A stretch of 64,000 nucleotides of DNA from Latrodectus hesperus (taxonomy: Eukaryota > Arthropoda > Arachnida > Araneae > Theridiidae), in NCBI GenBank assembly GCA_037975125.1, contig CM075850.1, positions 129,432,181 through 129,496,180 of the forward strand, read 5' to 3'. The notes under the pieces were generated by a model. The model searched no databases and had not been told where the DNA came from. It saw only the letters and a list, made by a program, of their open reading frames with translations. Below are positions 26,556 through 39,313 of the stretch, one piece after another; the first letter of the stretch is position 1; the number at the start of each line of letters is the position of its first letter. A program made the position numbers and the translations under genes.

Positions 26556-27042
26556 ACTGCCATATAATCCTTTATGAGAATTTCTGAATATTTTTGGCGA
26601 CGAAGAGAAAAATGTCACCAAGATGACATTATAAATTATTTTCTGAAAAAAAGCTTAGGTATCTAAATAATAAATTAAACTGAATAAATAATTAAAAGCG
26701 TAAATATATTTTCGAAATATTAGAATTTTAAAAAGGGAAACCAAAGAATATTTATTTCGTAAATGTAATTACATACAAGGAAAATATAGGCATTTAAAAA
26801 CTCTTAGAAAATCATACGTGACCTATCCGTACAAAAATTCTTACTCTAAAATCCGAAAATAAAAGAAAATATTCTAAATTTCCCAGCGAAAACGTAAGCT
26901 ATAAGGTTGTCAAAATCGGACTTTCTACATAATTCATAGTATTCTCCATCTCTATGACGTAATAAAAAACCAGGTTGCAAAGAAAACAGGAAAATCCAAC
27001 AAAACATTCAAGAAATTCGCATAAAGGATTAAATGGAAGCTT
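26556..27042. mobile_element. MITE, diverged member (copy 1 of 3)
   Basis: The left end reads CCATATAATCCTTTATGAGA and the right end, reverse complemented, CCATTTAATCCTTTATGCGA; these are terminal inverted repeats. Inside are TTTTTGGCGACGAAGAGAAA and CTCTATGACGTAATAAAA, both shared with 38422-38770 and 45284-45525. The middle has about 250 bp of AT-rich DNA not found in the other two copies. No transposase frame is present, so this is a non-autonomous DNA element. Confidence 0.72.
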
Positions 27043-27646
27043 TGCCGATATTGATGTTATATGCATGATTTATTAGTTTAGAATATATTGTAGATTCACA
27101 CAAAGTTTTCCTTTCCTAGTTCTAAGGAAATGTTGATAGCATTCAAAAATTAACATCAAAATAACGAGTTTGATTTTAATTTTGTCCATTGTCAGAAAAT
27201 ATATACAGGTCTCACATAATCTTGATTTAAGAAATATGAAAATTAGCAAATAAAGAAAACAAAAGTTATTATACTGGAAACATGTCTTCCCATTTGTTAT
27301 ATTCTCAAAAAATTTTAATCATCAAGAACAACAAAGAATTTTTATAATTACCACTATGATATAAAAAAAATTTCTGATCTGTTATTTCATTGACACAAAA
27401 AAATTTCTCTGAAGTTTGAAATTCCACCTGTTTTTTTTATTTAGTATTTCATCATTTTTATGTTCTCAATTTAAATGATGATATAGTTCTCATTTAATAA
27501 GGCCAAGTAGTTCTTAAATTTCGGCAATTTAAATCTATTTTGACGTCGGGGAGTTTAACGTTCAACACCTGTTGTAATCCAGTTTAATATCCATTCCGTA
27601 AATTTCTTTGAAGAAAGAATTTGGACTTATATTTTTGTGATAAGAA
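27043..27646. other. Intron 1, AT-rich spacer
   Basis: No feature recognised between the MITE and the next SINE. Confidence 0.55.
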
Positions 27647-27803
27647 GTGAAACTCAGAAAACTTCCAAGCACCCACCCTGATAGACATGTATGTAGAAGG
27701 AGGAAGCGCAACATCTATTTCCCATAGTTCAACAGTGGGTGTGAATCGAATCTGGAACCTTTCGCCTTGTAAAGCACTGTCTTACAGTAGACTACAGAAT
27801 ATA
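27647..27803 (-). mobile_element. SINE family D, antisense fragment
   Basis: On the minus strand the head has a B-box-like GATTCGATTCACACCCAC, followed by GTTGAACTATGGGAAATAG, ATGTTG and GGGTGGGTGCTTGGAAG. This matches the order in 13146-13386. The A-box half is poorly kept. Confidence 0.65.
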
Positions 27804-28244
27804 ATTGAAACAATTACTTAATGACTCATCATGCACAAGCACGAGATTCAATTTCATATTTTTAAGTAAGTCTATTCTTCATTACTATTAACCAAATAGG
27901 AATAATCTTGACATGTTTCGTCCTACATCATAGTTTTTTTCAATATATAGTAAGCTCTAAATTTAAAATTTTGTACTTTATATAACGATTAGGTTTACAT
28001 AAAGGGTATTTATCTTATTTAAATTTCATATTCTTTATGAATCTTTAGTACTTTAATATTTATTCCATTGTATCTACTTTCAGATTTACAAATAAAATTC
28101 AAAAACTGCGGAAAAGCAGCTATAAGGTTCTGAAAATTTTTAGCATAGTTTTATGTTTTGCTTAATTTTGGTAGTAAAAGTCATTAAATTTAAGTATGTT
28201 CAGGTGATAAAAAAACCGTATTTATAAAAATAATAAAATTTTTA

Positions 28245-28660
28245 TTAAAATCCTTTATAAACATGTAATACCACTTGGATTCTTTTCGGAAATGAATCAT
28301 ACAAGTGTTGAACAGTTTAGAGGAATCTCGTACTTTACTTCAGAAAGGTATAAGGAAAACCTCAGGGGAATTACAAAAGGTTCAGAGCGTTCAATTAAAG
28401 AAGACTCCGAATTGAACCCTTTGAAATAAACCGTAACGGTTCCGTTATAATGAGGTAAGGAGACTATGCTGGCCAAGGTAGATGCTTCACTTTATCTTTG
28501 TACTCATCAAATTGATTGTACTGAGATCATTGAATTGAGATTGAACAAATCTCGCTGCATAGATAGGAACAATACCATTTTTGAAAATTCCATCTTCTGC
28601 AAGAAATAAAGTTGATTTCAGAAAATAGACCTAGTCAGTTAAAAGTTCACTATGTTTCCT
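28245..28660 (-). pseudogene. Tc1-like transposase relic
   Basis: Minus-strand translation gives, in order and with frame breaks, PIYAARFVQSQF, then DEYKDKVKHLPWPA-stop-SP near 28460-28480, and finally VQHLYDSFPKRIQVV ending in KGF-stop at 28245. These match the late catalytic region (HLPWPAYSPDL type) and the C-terminal (LYDSMPKRI type) blocks of Tc1/mariner transposases. Catalytic continuity is destroyed, and the Tyr before SP is a stop codon. An old dead copy within intron 1. Confidence 0.72.
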
Positions 28661-29778
28661 CTTCCATCAACAGCATTGCCTTACCTAGCTTGACTTGCCA
28701 CTCTATATAGACGCTGTCATGACGTTAGACATCGTATCTCTAAAATTGTCTTAAATATGAGATGTTTCGATCACACTTCTTCAACAGTGCAGGCTAATAC
28801 AATGTAAGCTCTTTGAAAGTCGGAGTTCTGTATTATAAGCTTTCGACAAAAAACTGAGATATAAGCAACAACTAAAGTTACCGCATACTATGATATTTAC
28901 TTTAAAAAAAGTGGTTGTTAGTTTTATATTTTAATACTTATATATACAAAGCGGATTCTTAAATGATACTTTTTTTCACATGTGTTACCATTATTTAAAT
29001 AACAACCTGTATAGAAATTTTAGATAAAAAAATGTCTTGCTTTAATACCTAATACATAAGAATTTAGCATTCAAGCAATTTCTTTTACATAAGTATTGTT
29101 TCTTCTAATGCATTAATCATTCTTTGATTATAATTATATAATACATATGAATAAAAAAATATCAATATATTTGAGCTACTTATAAAGTCTACAAGAAAAT
29201 GAATCTGATACATTTATCAGAATCAAAATATTCCTATTTAGTCCCCAAAACTTAAAAAACGATTAATTTTATGATCAAACAAAGAATCGGGCTAAAACTT
29301 TGAATGATTAAAAAACAAAAAGAAAAAAAACTCTGCAAAAGTTTTGCAAACTTGTGGATGAAGAAACTATGAAGTTTCGTTTATCAGTAAATTTAATCAA
29401 AATATAACCAAATACAATACTTTTTAAATATTTCCACAAAGATATGTATTTTAAAAGTATATAATTAAAGCTTTCATTCAAATTTCCCAATACAAAAAGT
29501 TTGAATATTTGATTTAACTTTAACAAAAGATTTAAAATAAAGCTTTTACATAAATTAACTTTTATTACATTTAAAATAAAACTTAATTTATGTAAACATT
29601 AATATCGAAGTTTCTGATTAAAATAAAAATCTCTACCTTAAAATAATACCTTTTAAACTTTACGTTAACAAAATATATATATTGACTTCGTTTTGAAACT
29701 TATCTTTCATATATGAGTGTGTTTGAAATGAATAAATATTTCATCAGAGGAATTAATTTTCTCTGTTCTTTCTTCTAG
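28661..29778. other. Intron 1, 3' part
   Basis: AT-rich. It ends with a good acceptor, CTGTTCTTTCTTCTAG, directly before exon 2. Confidence 0.6.
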
Positions 29779-29858
29779 ATTCCTTGGCTTCTCCGACAAA
29801 CAGATCTTAGATTATCTACTTGATAAAAGTAGATATGATAAGCGCATGAGGCCCGTAG
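29779..29858 (+). CDS. Cys-loop channel subunit, exon 2 (RYDKRMRP motif)
   Basis: This 80-nt exon encodes residues 26-53: FLGFSDKQILDYLL, then DKSRYDKRMRPV. The (R)YDKR-RP block near the mature N-terminus is characteristic of GABA/glycine/GluCl-type subunits, where it precedes the first beta strand. The acceptor TTCTAG supplies the single base that completes Lys26 with the leader exon. The donor GTAATT at 29859 leaves one base (G), which joins AG of exon 3 as Glu53. The matching phases on both sides are strong evidence that these exons belong together. Confidence 0.9.
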
Positions 29859-30489
29859 GTAATTATATTATCTCACTTTGTTTATTCATAATTTAAAAAA
29901 CAGTGAAATTAACAATTTTGTAAATTAATATTTAAAAGTTATTATATTTTATCAATACATAATATATTTTTATTACTTATTCAATATTATAGTAAAAATA
30001 AATTTCAAAATTTACATTAGAATACTGTAAAATATGTATAACATAAAACTGCGAAAAGTATTTAATCAATTTTGAAAACATTCAGTAAGTAATTAATTAC
30101 GTTAATCACTTTTTAAGTCACTAAAACTATACTTCCATTTACTACACCATGTGGAAATAAATTACTTGCGTTCCTAAATTAAAAACAAAATATCGCCAGC
30201 TGTAACTAATAGATTACTTCTATTAGTTAAAATTTTATCGTCTAATGATAATGTTTCTAATAAATTATTTTGTAAATAATATTTAGCGTTCAATTAATGA
30301 AAGAATAATAAATATTATGCAGTAGCAATATTTATTATTCATTCATTGATTTCACTTAAAATTTTAAGTTAGTAAATAATATTTCCCAATTTTTTGAAGA
30401 CTTCTTTAATTTAATATTCATTCTTTGATATTTTTTAACAAAAAAGATCTTTTTAAGTACGTACTTTATATAAAATACACTGTTATGGC
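29859..30489. other. Intron 2, AT-rich
   Basis: No feature beyond a 14-bp inverted repeat near 30303-30340 (GAATAATAAATATT paired with AATATTTATTATTC). Confidence 0.55.
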
Positions 30490-30839
30490 AAAAATATTCA
30501 TTGATTAAATATTATATTCTGATTTTCATTGATGTTTACATTATAAAAATGTGATGAATACTAGATTTAGTGTTTTTATATCTAAATTTGGTGTATGATC
30601 ATTTGAATTTAAGAAATAATATGCGATGAATGCTTCATCTACGCTTTGAAGCGCAAGGGCGTTTGTGTAAAAATATTCATTGATTAAGTATTATATTGTG
30701 ATTTTCATTGATGTTTACATTAAAAAATGGGATGAATACTAGATTTTTTTATATCTAGATTTGGTGTATGATCATTTGACTTGAAGAAATAAGCGATGAA
30801 TGCTTAATCTACGCTTTGAAGCGCAAGGGCGTTTTTGTA
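30490..30839. repeat. Tandem duplication, two units of ~175 bp
   Basis: Unit 1 (30490-30668) and unit 2 (30669-30839) both run from AAAAATATTCATTGATTAA through TTTTCATTGATGTTTACATT and TGGTGTATGATCATTTGA to TACGCTTTGAAGCGCAAGGG. A few indels separate them. Right after unit 2, ACTTACACAAACGC is the complement of the unit end GCGTTTGTGTAA, so the right edge can also pair back. Confidence 0.9.
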
Positions 30840-33762
30840 AGCATAGCTAAGCACTTACACAAACGCGCATGCGCCCGCTGAAGTTCACAGAATTAAACTA
30901 ACAAAATATCATAGAATGTTCCTCAATATGAGTTCAAGCTCTAATAAAATAAACTAATCAATTTATTATAATCTAATAGAAACAATCTGTTATTAACATA
31001 CTTACATATAGTTATCAAAAACTTGAAAAATATATTTTACATTAAATCAAATTATCTGCATAAGCAATTTTTAGGCAATTACTTTGAAATATTTTGTGAA
31101 ACTTTTATCGGGAAACAAAACATTTCACAGTAAAATTTTGAAGGTGTAAAATCTTTCTAAGTTATTTGATGTTGCGATGTTCAAGACGAATAAATACTTT
31201 AATATGATTAATGTTTATTTTTTTAGTTAAATGTTTTCGATTAAAAAATAAAGCTTTCTTAAGTAACTAAAAGTTGATAAGAATAAATAGAGTTATAACT
31301 GATTTTCAGTAAAGTATTGATATTTTGAGAAGTTCTAACTTCTAACTAAACATTTATATACAAAAAATAAGAACAAAACATTCGTTAAAACATCAATAAA
31401 TTTAATGATTTATATATTAATTCCTAAATAAAACTAATAAACTCATTGAAAAAATAAATAAGTTAGTTTAGATAGAAGCAATTGTTAAAAAATCATGAAA
31501 AACCGAATTAAGATTAGTTTTCACTTTGAAGATGTTGAAACACAGCTGGTAGATTAACAGAAAGATTATTTCTTTGAAATATTTAACGTTGGAATGTATT
31601 TTTATAACGCAAATAAAAATAAACTCAAAATACACAGATGGTAAAGATTGAAATTATCAAAAAAAAGATTTTTTATTAATTTCAAATTAATTTAAGTAAA
31701 GTTTACTTTTTTTTAATTATAGTCTGTTACATTATTACCTTGTTCTTTCAATGTCAAAAAAACTTATTTTTCTTAATTTTGTCTCTAGTTATCTTTTTTA
31801 ATAAGAATTATTTTATTTCTTTTAAGAAAGCTTTAATTTTTTATTCACCAATCATTTTGGCAATTCTAATATTTAAAAATATCTATGTAATTAAAAATCA
31901 GAAATATCCAAAATATAAATTAAACTTTTGAACAAATAACGCATTTTTATGAAGTAATTGTTAAAGAACTCTGCAGTGAAACCGATGTATTTTAAGTGAT
32001 TTCGATCTTCAAAATATAATTTATTATATTTAAGTCTGAAAGAATTTGTCAGCAAAACGTACACTAGATGGCACTTCAGAAAATCAGCAAATAAAACCAA
32101 ATTGAATGCTAAATAGAGAAAAAAACGATTATTCGTTTATTTATGGTGCATCCAATTAGACTAATTTTCCATCAAATCTCAAATTGGATCTTTCTCTTCC
32201 TCCTGATATCATACTTCACCCACTTACAGCAAATATAAAAATTTATGGCAGATAAAAATGAAATCGAATTTTTGTTTATTGCTTAAATTTTTTTTTATTT
32301 CGCTGAAATGGCGTTAGATAAGCGTTGTGCTCCCAATTGAATTTTCGCATTTCATTTGACACAGAGATTTGTTTCACAGAGTTTTGGATGAATTTTATTG
32401 TTGTTGAAATATTTTGTGTCGGCACATATTTTTCCAAAAATATTGCAAGCCGTTTATATTTTATCTAACTTCATATTTAATTTAAAATGGAATTTTATAT
32501 TAAAAATTTCCTCTTATATTTTACTTGAAATAAAATTTAAATTCTAATATTACAAATGAAATATTTCAAATTTTAACATATCCTTTAAGATATGTATTTA
32601 AACATTCTATTAAAACTTCCCTTTTATGTTTATTAATAATATATTTATTTAACTCTGTTTTTGCTCTGTACTTGCAAAACAATAAAATTCATTTCACATA
32701 TGTTAGGTATTTTTGTATTTATTGTTAAATACAATAAACATAAAGTATTCAACATCTGTGAAATGTTTAACTACAAAATTGCTTATTGTAAATATGTATT
32801 TAAACTTTATTAACAATAAATATACGGCATCGTTTGACCTATATGTTGTAAAATAATTGATAAGAATGAAACGGACGAGGCACTATTATAAAATATTTCT
32901 TATGTAATGAATCATTTATTTAATAGTTATAAAGTTTGAGTGCATTATTTTGTAATCTTTTCATATTTTAATTCATCTTTGATTAATTTTCAGTAAAGTT
33001 TATGGAATTTTTCCATTTAATAAATTTATAAATATAAAGTTTGTGTACTGTATTTAGGGCATGAAGATCTTCATAGGGAATTGTGCTTGAATTTCAATAT
33101 ATAAAAAAAAATATGGAAAAGCACTATTTTTCAACGAAAATATTAAAACTTATTCAAAATGTATGGAACTTTTAATTTTAAATGAATGAGAAACTGTATT
33201 TTGAAAAAATGAATTTAATTGTTTGAGTCTGCAGATTAATATTTTTCTTCAAAAAAATAGTGTTAAATATCAATATTTAACACTGAAATCCTTAATCATT
33301 TTTATAATAGTTTCAAAAGAAACATTTAATTGAGTCTAATGTTTTGTATATTTTCTTTAGAGATAAATTTATTATTTAAAATGTCTAACAATAAAAATTG
33401 CCACAGTGACAAATAAATATTGGGCTATTTTTGATTGATGTGATAGCTTTGATCGATCATTTTTGATCCGGTGATTGCTCTATCTTTCAGTTCAGCAATT
33501 CTAACCTCGGGAGTTATCATAGCTGTATGCAATGTGTTCTTAATTGTAAATCTTTCTCCATTTCACCCCTGTATGTAAAAATTTGATTTTAACGCATAAA
33601 CCAAAAACCTAGTGTTAAAAAAGTCATTCCACTCTATTTTTCGTGGAAAACAATTTTACTTGCGTGTAAAATATTTATATTTTGAAGTTAACTCTCAATC
33701 AGTAGCCAAAATGATATTATTCCGAATGATTATTTAATAAGTAATAGAAGATATTATCTTCC
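30840..33762. other. Intron 2, AT-rich
   Basis: No gene. There is a 12-bp palindrome with a 2-nt loop near 33259-33284 (AGTGTTAAATAT paired with ATATTTAACACT). Open frames at 31740-32100 are Phe/Ile/Asn/Lys-rich and look random. Confidence 0.55.
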
Positions 33763-33916
33763 TGATAGTGCCATCTATCGGAGAAGTCTTAGAACAAAGA
33801 CTTATTTTCACTTTCGTGGTGCTCTGCTTAAACCAAAGACGTGTCTTCTGACTTGATTTCGCATAGCCGTCGACTAGCGAGCTTGGATTTTCTAAATGTC
33901 ATGAATAATAACAACT
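33763..33916 (+). mobile_element. SINE family B 3' fragment
   Basis: Contains the family B body GTGCCATCTATCGGAGAAG and CACTTTCGTGGTGCTC, then CTAGCGAGCTTGG and an AAT/AAC tail. The tRNA-like head is missing, which is common for 5'-truncated retroposed copies. Confidence 0.83.
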
Positions 33917-36509
33917 ACAGATATTTATTCTAGTTCATAGGTTCTCAGTGTGAGTGATAGAGCTCACTTGTGGGCGTTTACCTATTTTAGGGGATGGTAG
34001 AAGACCAAGAAAAATAAGGGAAGCTAATATGATGCAGAAGGATGAGATTAGATTATATGTATAGCCTAAAATGAAATATTAATAGAAATCGTAAATCCAA
34101 TACACATACACAAAAGACACTGATAAATTTGTTTTTAAAAATATGCTTTATCCTTTATATTTGAAGCGATGAGTTACAAAGATAACGGTCAAAGAAAAAA
34201 CACATACTTTATTGTTTACAGGGAGTGTTTTGAAAAACGAGGAGGCATTTTGCAAACTAAGAAAAAGTTGCTTTATCTTTTGGATATTTTAAGATTATTC
34301 TTTTTCTTAATGCACTCTTAATATGCAGTTATAACTTGCAATTTTTATGATATAAATTTAATATTTTTACAAAAATCCAACAGCGAGCATTTTACTGACT
34401 ACTTTTGGATACGAAAGCCATACATCAAGTCTAGGTTTGCTAAATTTGACTTGTATATTCAAAGTCACACAAGTATAAATTTCCAAATTTAGACCAAATT
34501 TTAAAGATTTTCATATTACTAAGAGGCATACATTATTGTAATGTTTTCGTTGCTTTCCCAAAAGTTCTGTTCGAAATTCTGATGATAATTTTAATCCCAC
34601 GTCGAGATTGTGTGGAATGCAGAGAATCTCATTTATCCGGTTGCGGTTACGGTCTTTAATTCGTTTCTCCTCCACCCACTCATTTGGGCTCGAGTTGTTG
34701 GAGCATAGTCGGAAAAGATATATTTACTTAAGGCGGAAGATTTGGGGAAGGATTTATTGATTCCATTTCAATAAAGCGACCATAATACTTCTTTAATACC
34801 CATCGGCGTTATTTAACATAAAATTTCTTATATATTTTTGCAAATTTTCAGGGAAACCAATTTAAATGTCACTAAAAATAACAAATTCAATATGTCACGA
34901 AATTATAATGTCCCTTATATTTTTTTTTTCAAATTTCTTATTTATATTGGTTTATAACCATAATCCAATTAATTTAAAAAAGGTTATGAATTATTTTCTT
35001 AAATGTAGATGCAGTTGAATATCAATATTATATACATTTGGTCTTTTTAAGACAAGAACGTTCATGTCTGTCTTTTTTTTCAATCTAATATACATATTTT
35101 TAGAAAAAGTGTAAAAAATATGTCATTTATGATCACAAATGATGTATAAAATTTTTTAATTTGATGAGATTATTTTATAAAATAGTTATAATTTTTGCAT
35201 AAATTCATGCTCTTTATTTATTTTAACAATCGTGTATGTTTGAATTAAAATTTCCAATAGGAAATTCTTGAAAATTTTAATATATATTCCTCGAAAAGTA
35301 TTTTGATGAAAAAAATTGTTATTGATCAAGTAAGTGTAGAATTAGTATTCTGTTCACTGGTTCAACTGTTTCAATGCATTACTTGTTAGACATTAAAATT
35401 TGAGAAGAACAGTCTTGTAGTCAAATATGACCATAGACAAAAACAAGCTATTTACAAAAATGATTTATTCGCAAAAATTCATAAATTCAAAAGGTTATCT
35501 TTAATTTATATCGGATAAAAGTTTCTTAAAATTAATGCAGAGTTTTCATGTTTTATTTGCATCGAACTTGTGTGTACTGGAAATATAAATAGAAAGGAGT
35601 TTTTAGACTTTTACAATGAGTCAAAACATTTAAAAAACTGAGAAAATGATCTCTGGAGTTTTTAAACATGATAGATATTAAGTAAAGTTTCTATTAATAA
35701 ATGAGAATTTTAAACTTTTCACATCCTTAAAGGTTTTAAACATTGGTTGTCCCATCAATTTTGCGGATTTTTGTTAAATCATTAACATGCTATAATCTTA
35801 ATTCTTATAAGTTAATTGTAATATACGTCACAGCTATAACTATAATACCGTTTTGGAAATTATTTATTTTTGTACTAATATTTCTTGGAAATTCCAAGCA
35901 ATTTTTGTGAAAGTTTGGATTTATTCCATGCAATACTGTATTATTGTCTAAGCAGTCATTAAATTTGAATTCAAAAATTCGATATATAATATTTTTTTGC
36001 ATTTTTTAACAATTCAGAGGATTTGGATAAATCATTAGTAAGATTTTTCTTTGGAAATTAATTCTTATGACATAGATGACAGAACTTTTTCCTCGTACTG
36101 AATTTTCAACTTCAGTAAAAATTAAATTATTCAACTGTTTTATAAAAAAACCCCGGATATTTTTAGTTTCTAATAAATTTTATTCTTTTTTTAAAAATAA
36201 AAGGGCTCACAATTAAAAATAATTGATAAAAGTAATTTTATTATGTTTAAAATAACTGCATTTAGAATTTCCAAATGACTCTAATTAATGACTTCTTACA
36301 AAAAAATTAAATATTTCTAGCACTTTTATGTCTTTCATTAATTTATTCGCCAGTTCGATTGTCAGAAAATGTGGATTCTTATAATATTTTGAAATCTACA
36401 AAGGTACTTAGTAATTACGTACCATTTTATTCCTCCACAAAATGAGATCTCGCATAAGTCAATTAAAAAAGAATTGAATTAAGTATAAAATGTTTGAAAA
36501 TTTCTATTA
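33917..36509. other. Intron 2, mostly AT-rich
   Basis: A moderately complex patch near 34560-34760 (GGTTGCGGTTACGG, CATTTGGGCTCGAGTTG) is unassigned. Otherwise low complexity with no exon-like frame. Confidence 0.5.
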
Positions 36510-37233
36510 CAGTAGAACTCCAATTATCCGAATCACTTTAAGATTTTCAGAAAAATAAATTAGACTGAGGAAGAGAAAAATGTGAGAAAAAGAAAAAAAA
36601 ATCAAGGAAAAGAAAGGTAAGAGAATGGAGAAGATGAGAATTCTTTGGAATATTCCTGGTGTTCAGAAATTAGTAAAAATATAGAAGAATGAATCACGAA
36701 TCTGACCCAAAATTTAAAATTTAAAATTATCATAAACTTATTGAAAGTGTCGAAAAAGAAGATGACTTTAATGTCCAAAACAAAATGAAGTAGCTACGGG
36801 GCCATCAGTTACTGAAGCATTTGCTGGCATTGAAACCACTTTGAAGTAGATGAAGAGTCAGCCTGCGTGTGACGTCATCCAAATGTTCATGGTCAAGCCA
36901 CGGCCAACTAGCCAATGGCCATGGTCAAGTAGATGTGCGACTTGGCTGGCCGAAAACAGATAAGTGAAACAGTTTACTCTAATCGAGATGTTCAACAAAT
37001 AATGACTTTTAATTACAGTACTATACACTATTAATGTACAGCATTTGAAAGTACCTAACATGCTACTTTTTCATTAAATTGATTAAATGTTCTTTTTCTT
37101 TTTCCTTAAAAATATGTAATTTTCTCCTATTTTTCAACATACAATAGTTAATTAAAATGGATCCTCTTTTCATAACAATCCAATTAACCTAAAAGGCTTT
37201 GGTCCCAATGGATTTGAATAATTATATCAACTG
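36510..37233 (+). mobile_element. pogo/Tigger-like DNA transposon relic with TA target duplication
   Basis: The left end CAGTAGAACTCCAATTATCC follows a TA. The right end, reverse complemented, reads CAGTTGATATAATTATTCAA and is followed by TA. Both the CAGT terminus and the TA duplication fit the pogo/Tigger branch of Tc1/mariner. Inside, the + strand reads SVTEAFAGIETTLK-stop-M near 36808-36850, resembling the EAF-ALE-AL-W block near the C-terminus of Tigger transposases. At 724 bp it has lost most of the transposase and is broken by stops, so it is dead. A TGACGTCA site lies near 36879. Confidence 0.7.
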
Positions 37234-38300
37234 TATTTACAAAGATCTCAAATTATGACGTTAGGTTTCTTTTCATACATGTTGTAAAGTATTTCTTATT
37301 TGCGGCATATTGTGAAAAGCGTACAAACAATGCTTTTTGAAGATTCGTAAAAATAGTTAATTTTTTTAAAAGCAAATATATTACCTGCATGTAGATAAGA
37401 GGTATTTAGATACTTTAAATACTTTTTCTATGCTGCTAGTGGTTGAGGCATAAATTATAATTTTCAGAGGAGGAAACGTATCATATATTTACTTTTTAAA
37501 TTGAAAAAACATTCTTGGAAAGAGTATTTCATCGTTTTACCTGCTTAAATGATGGCATAAGCAATTTTACAGAGAATTCTAATAAGATGTAGTTATAGTT
37601 TAAATTAATTGCAAACGCCGTATTCAAAATTTAGAAATGAAAATCGTTTTTATTTTTAATTAGTCAGAGACAATTATCCAACGATTTTATTCCGTACAGA
37701 GGAACCGTTTTAAATCTAAATTAAGGGGAACAACAATTTTATTTATATAGATCGATATTAAGAAAACAAAACTTTTTATCTCTTAGCTAATATATTTATA
37801 AATATTTAATGGCAACAGTTACGAATTTGGATAAACGTGTGGCTTAATTCGTCACATTTAATCAGATATCCGCTTTTTTATAAACCAAATAACATGTAAA
37901 ATAGCATGTAGGCTCTATTTCATTTCATCACGACTACCAATTATTTATCGAAGAAATCAATTTCTGAACTCTTCAAAACGTTTTGAGAAAAGAACGGGAG
38001 CACATTTCTTTATTGCTGGTATGATGCAGCAATTTCGATTCTGTGAAAAACTCCCGTTCCTCAAGGACTTCAGGGAAAACACCATTACTTAAACATGATT
38101 CATTCTCCACTTGTATTGATTTTGGAAACTTTTTCCTTCTCACTGATGGTAGTCTGGGCTTTTATATCGATTGCTTTTGTAGTAATTAAAGTTGCATACT
38201 TGATGCATCGCATTAAATGGTTACTATGAAACACGATAACAGGACACGAGAAATTTAAGCAGCACTTAACTAACCATTTTATATTTTTTCACAGTTTTAT
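37234..38300. other. Intron 2, AT-rich spacer
   Basis: No feature recognised. Confidence 0.55.
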
Positions 38301-38414
38301 TACACACACAAATACATACACATACACACATATGCATACATACATACACATGCATACACATACATACATACACATACATACATATATATACATACATACA
38401 TACATACATACATA
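38301..38414. repeat. (ACAC/ACAT)n microsatellite
   Basis: A CACACA and ACATACAT mixture of about 114 bp. Three overlapping minus-strand open frames rich in Cys, Met, Tyr and Val come from reading this tract antisense and are not proteins. Confidence 0.95.
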
Positions 38415-38421
38415 TTGGCAC

Positions 38422-38770
38422 AGATGCTGTATAATCCAGGATCCCAAATTCTGAGAGATTCTTTGGCGATGAAGAAATGTTGCCAACACGACATACTCTG
38501 ACGTGCACGATGACGTAAATACAAAGGTTGCCAAAATAGAATTTTCATCACAATTTTGAGATACTTTGGTGATGAAGAAATGTTGCCAACACTACATACT
38601 CTGACGTGCACGATGACGTTAATACAAATGATGCCAAAATAGAATTTTCATACTAATTCTTATTAGTCTCCATATCTATGACGTAATAAAGACAGGTTGA
38701 CAGATATATAAGAAAATCCCCCCAAAAAACACCAAACTTTGAATTTGGCAACCTGGATCATACGGCATCT
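38422..38770. mobile_element. MITE with 30-bp terminal inverted repeats (copy 2 of 3)
   Basis: The left end AGATGCTGTATAATCCAGGA and the reverse-complemented right end AGATGCCGTATGATCCAGGT belong to 30-bp inverted repeats with four mismatches by eye. Inside, a block of about 100 bp is tandemly doubled (38455 and 38558 starts): GATGAAGAAATGTTGCCAAC, then CTCTGACGTGCACGATGACG. TATGACGTAATAAA is shared with the other copies. There is no open transposase. It abuts the microsatellite on its left. Confidence 0.85.
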
Positions 38771-39027
38771 TCATATGTCATGTGTATATTATCACAATTA
38801 TTTCGATGTTAAATAAAAAGAAAAAAATCGTATATTTTAAATATTAATGTTATTGATGAAAAATAAATTTTATTTACGTTAAGGAAAATGACAAATATAG
38901 TTTTTGTACTCATAAGCACTTTTTGTATTCACAAATAGCAATATACAATCTGTTTCTGGGTGCTTGTACTTCAAGGTACCCTTTGGATTCTCGCCAATTT
39001 GACGCCAATTAGATGATGTTGAACTTA

Positions 39028-39313
39028 CTGCTAGTTAAATTTGTGGAATCGAAAGTGCTGTGGTCAGTCGTTGAATAGTAATCATGGCTGTGATGGTCAA
39101 GAGAAAATGCTCTGTCCCCCTATATCAATGTTAAAATTGAATGAGTGGATCTTCTGGTGGTGCCATCTATCAGAGAAGTCTTACAGCAAAGTCGTACTTT
39201 CACCTTCGTGGTGCTCTAGTTAAACGAAAGGCGAATCCTACTGACTTAAATTCGCATAGCCGTTGGCAGAGTGAGCTTGGCTTGTCCAAGTGTCATATGT
39301 AACAACAACAACT
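39028..39313 (+). mobile_element. SINE family B, head-truncated
   Basis: Starts near TTAAATTTGTGGAATCG, inside the family body, and continues through GGTGGTGCCATCTATCAG, GTACTTTCACCTTCGTGG and GAGCTTGGCTTGTCCAAG to an (AAC)n tail. The tRNA-like head is absent. Confidence 0.87.

Noticed and set aside
36858..37061. 67-codon minus frame as a gene
   Set aside because: It is antisense to a Tigger transposase remnant inside an element with TA duplication.
38266..38611. Three overlapping Cys/Met/Val-rich minus-strand frames that look like small secreted Cys-rich proteins
   Set aside because: They arise from the (ACAC/ACAT)n tract and the doubled block of a MITE. All three frames are open, as expected for simple repeats.
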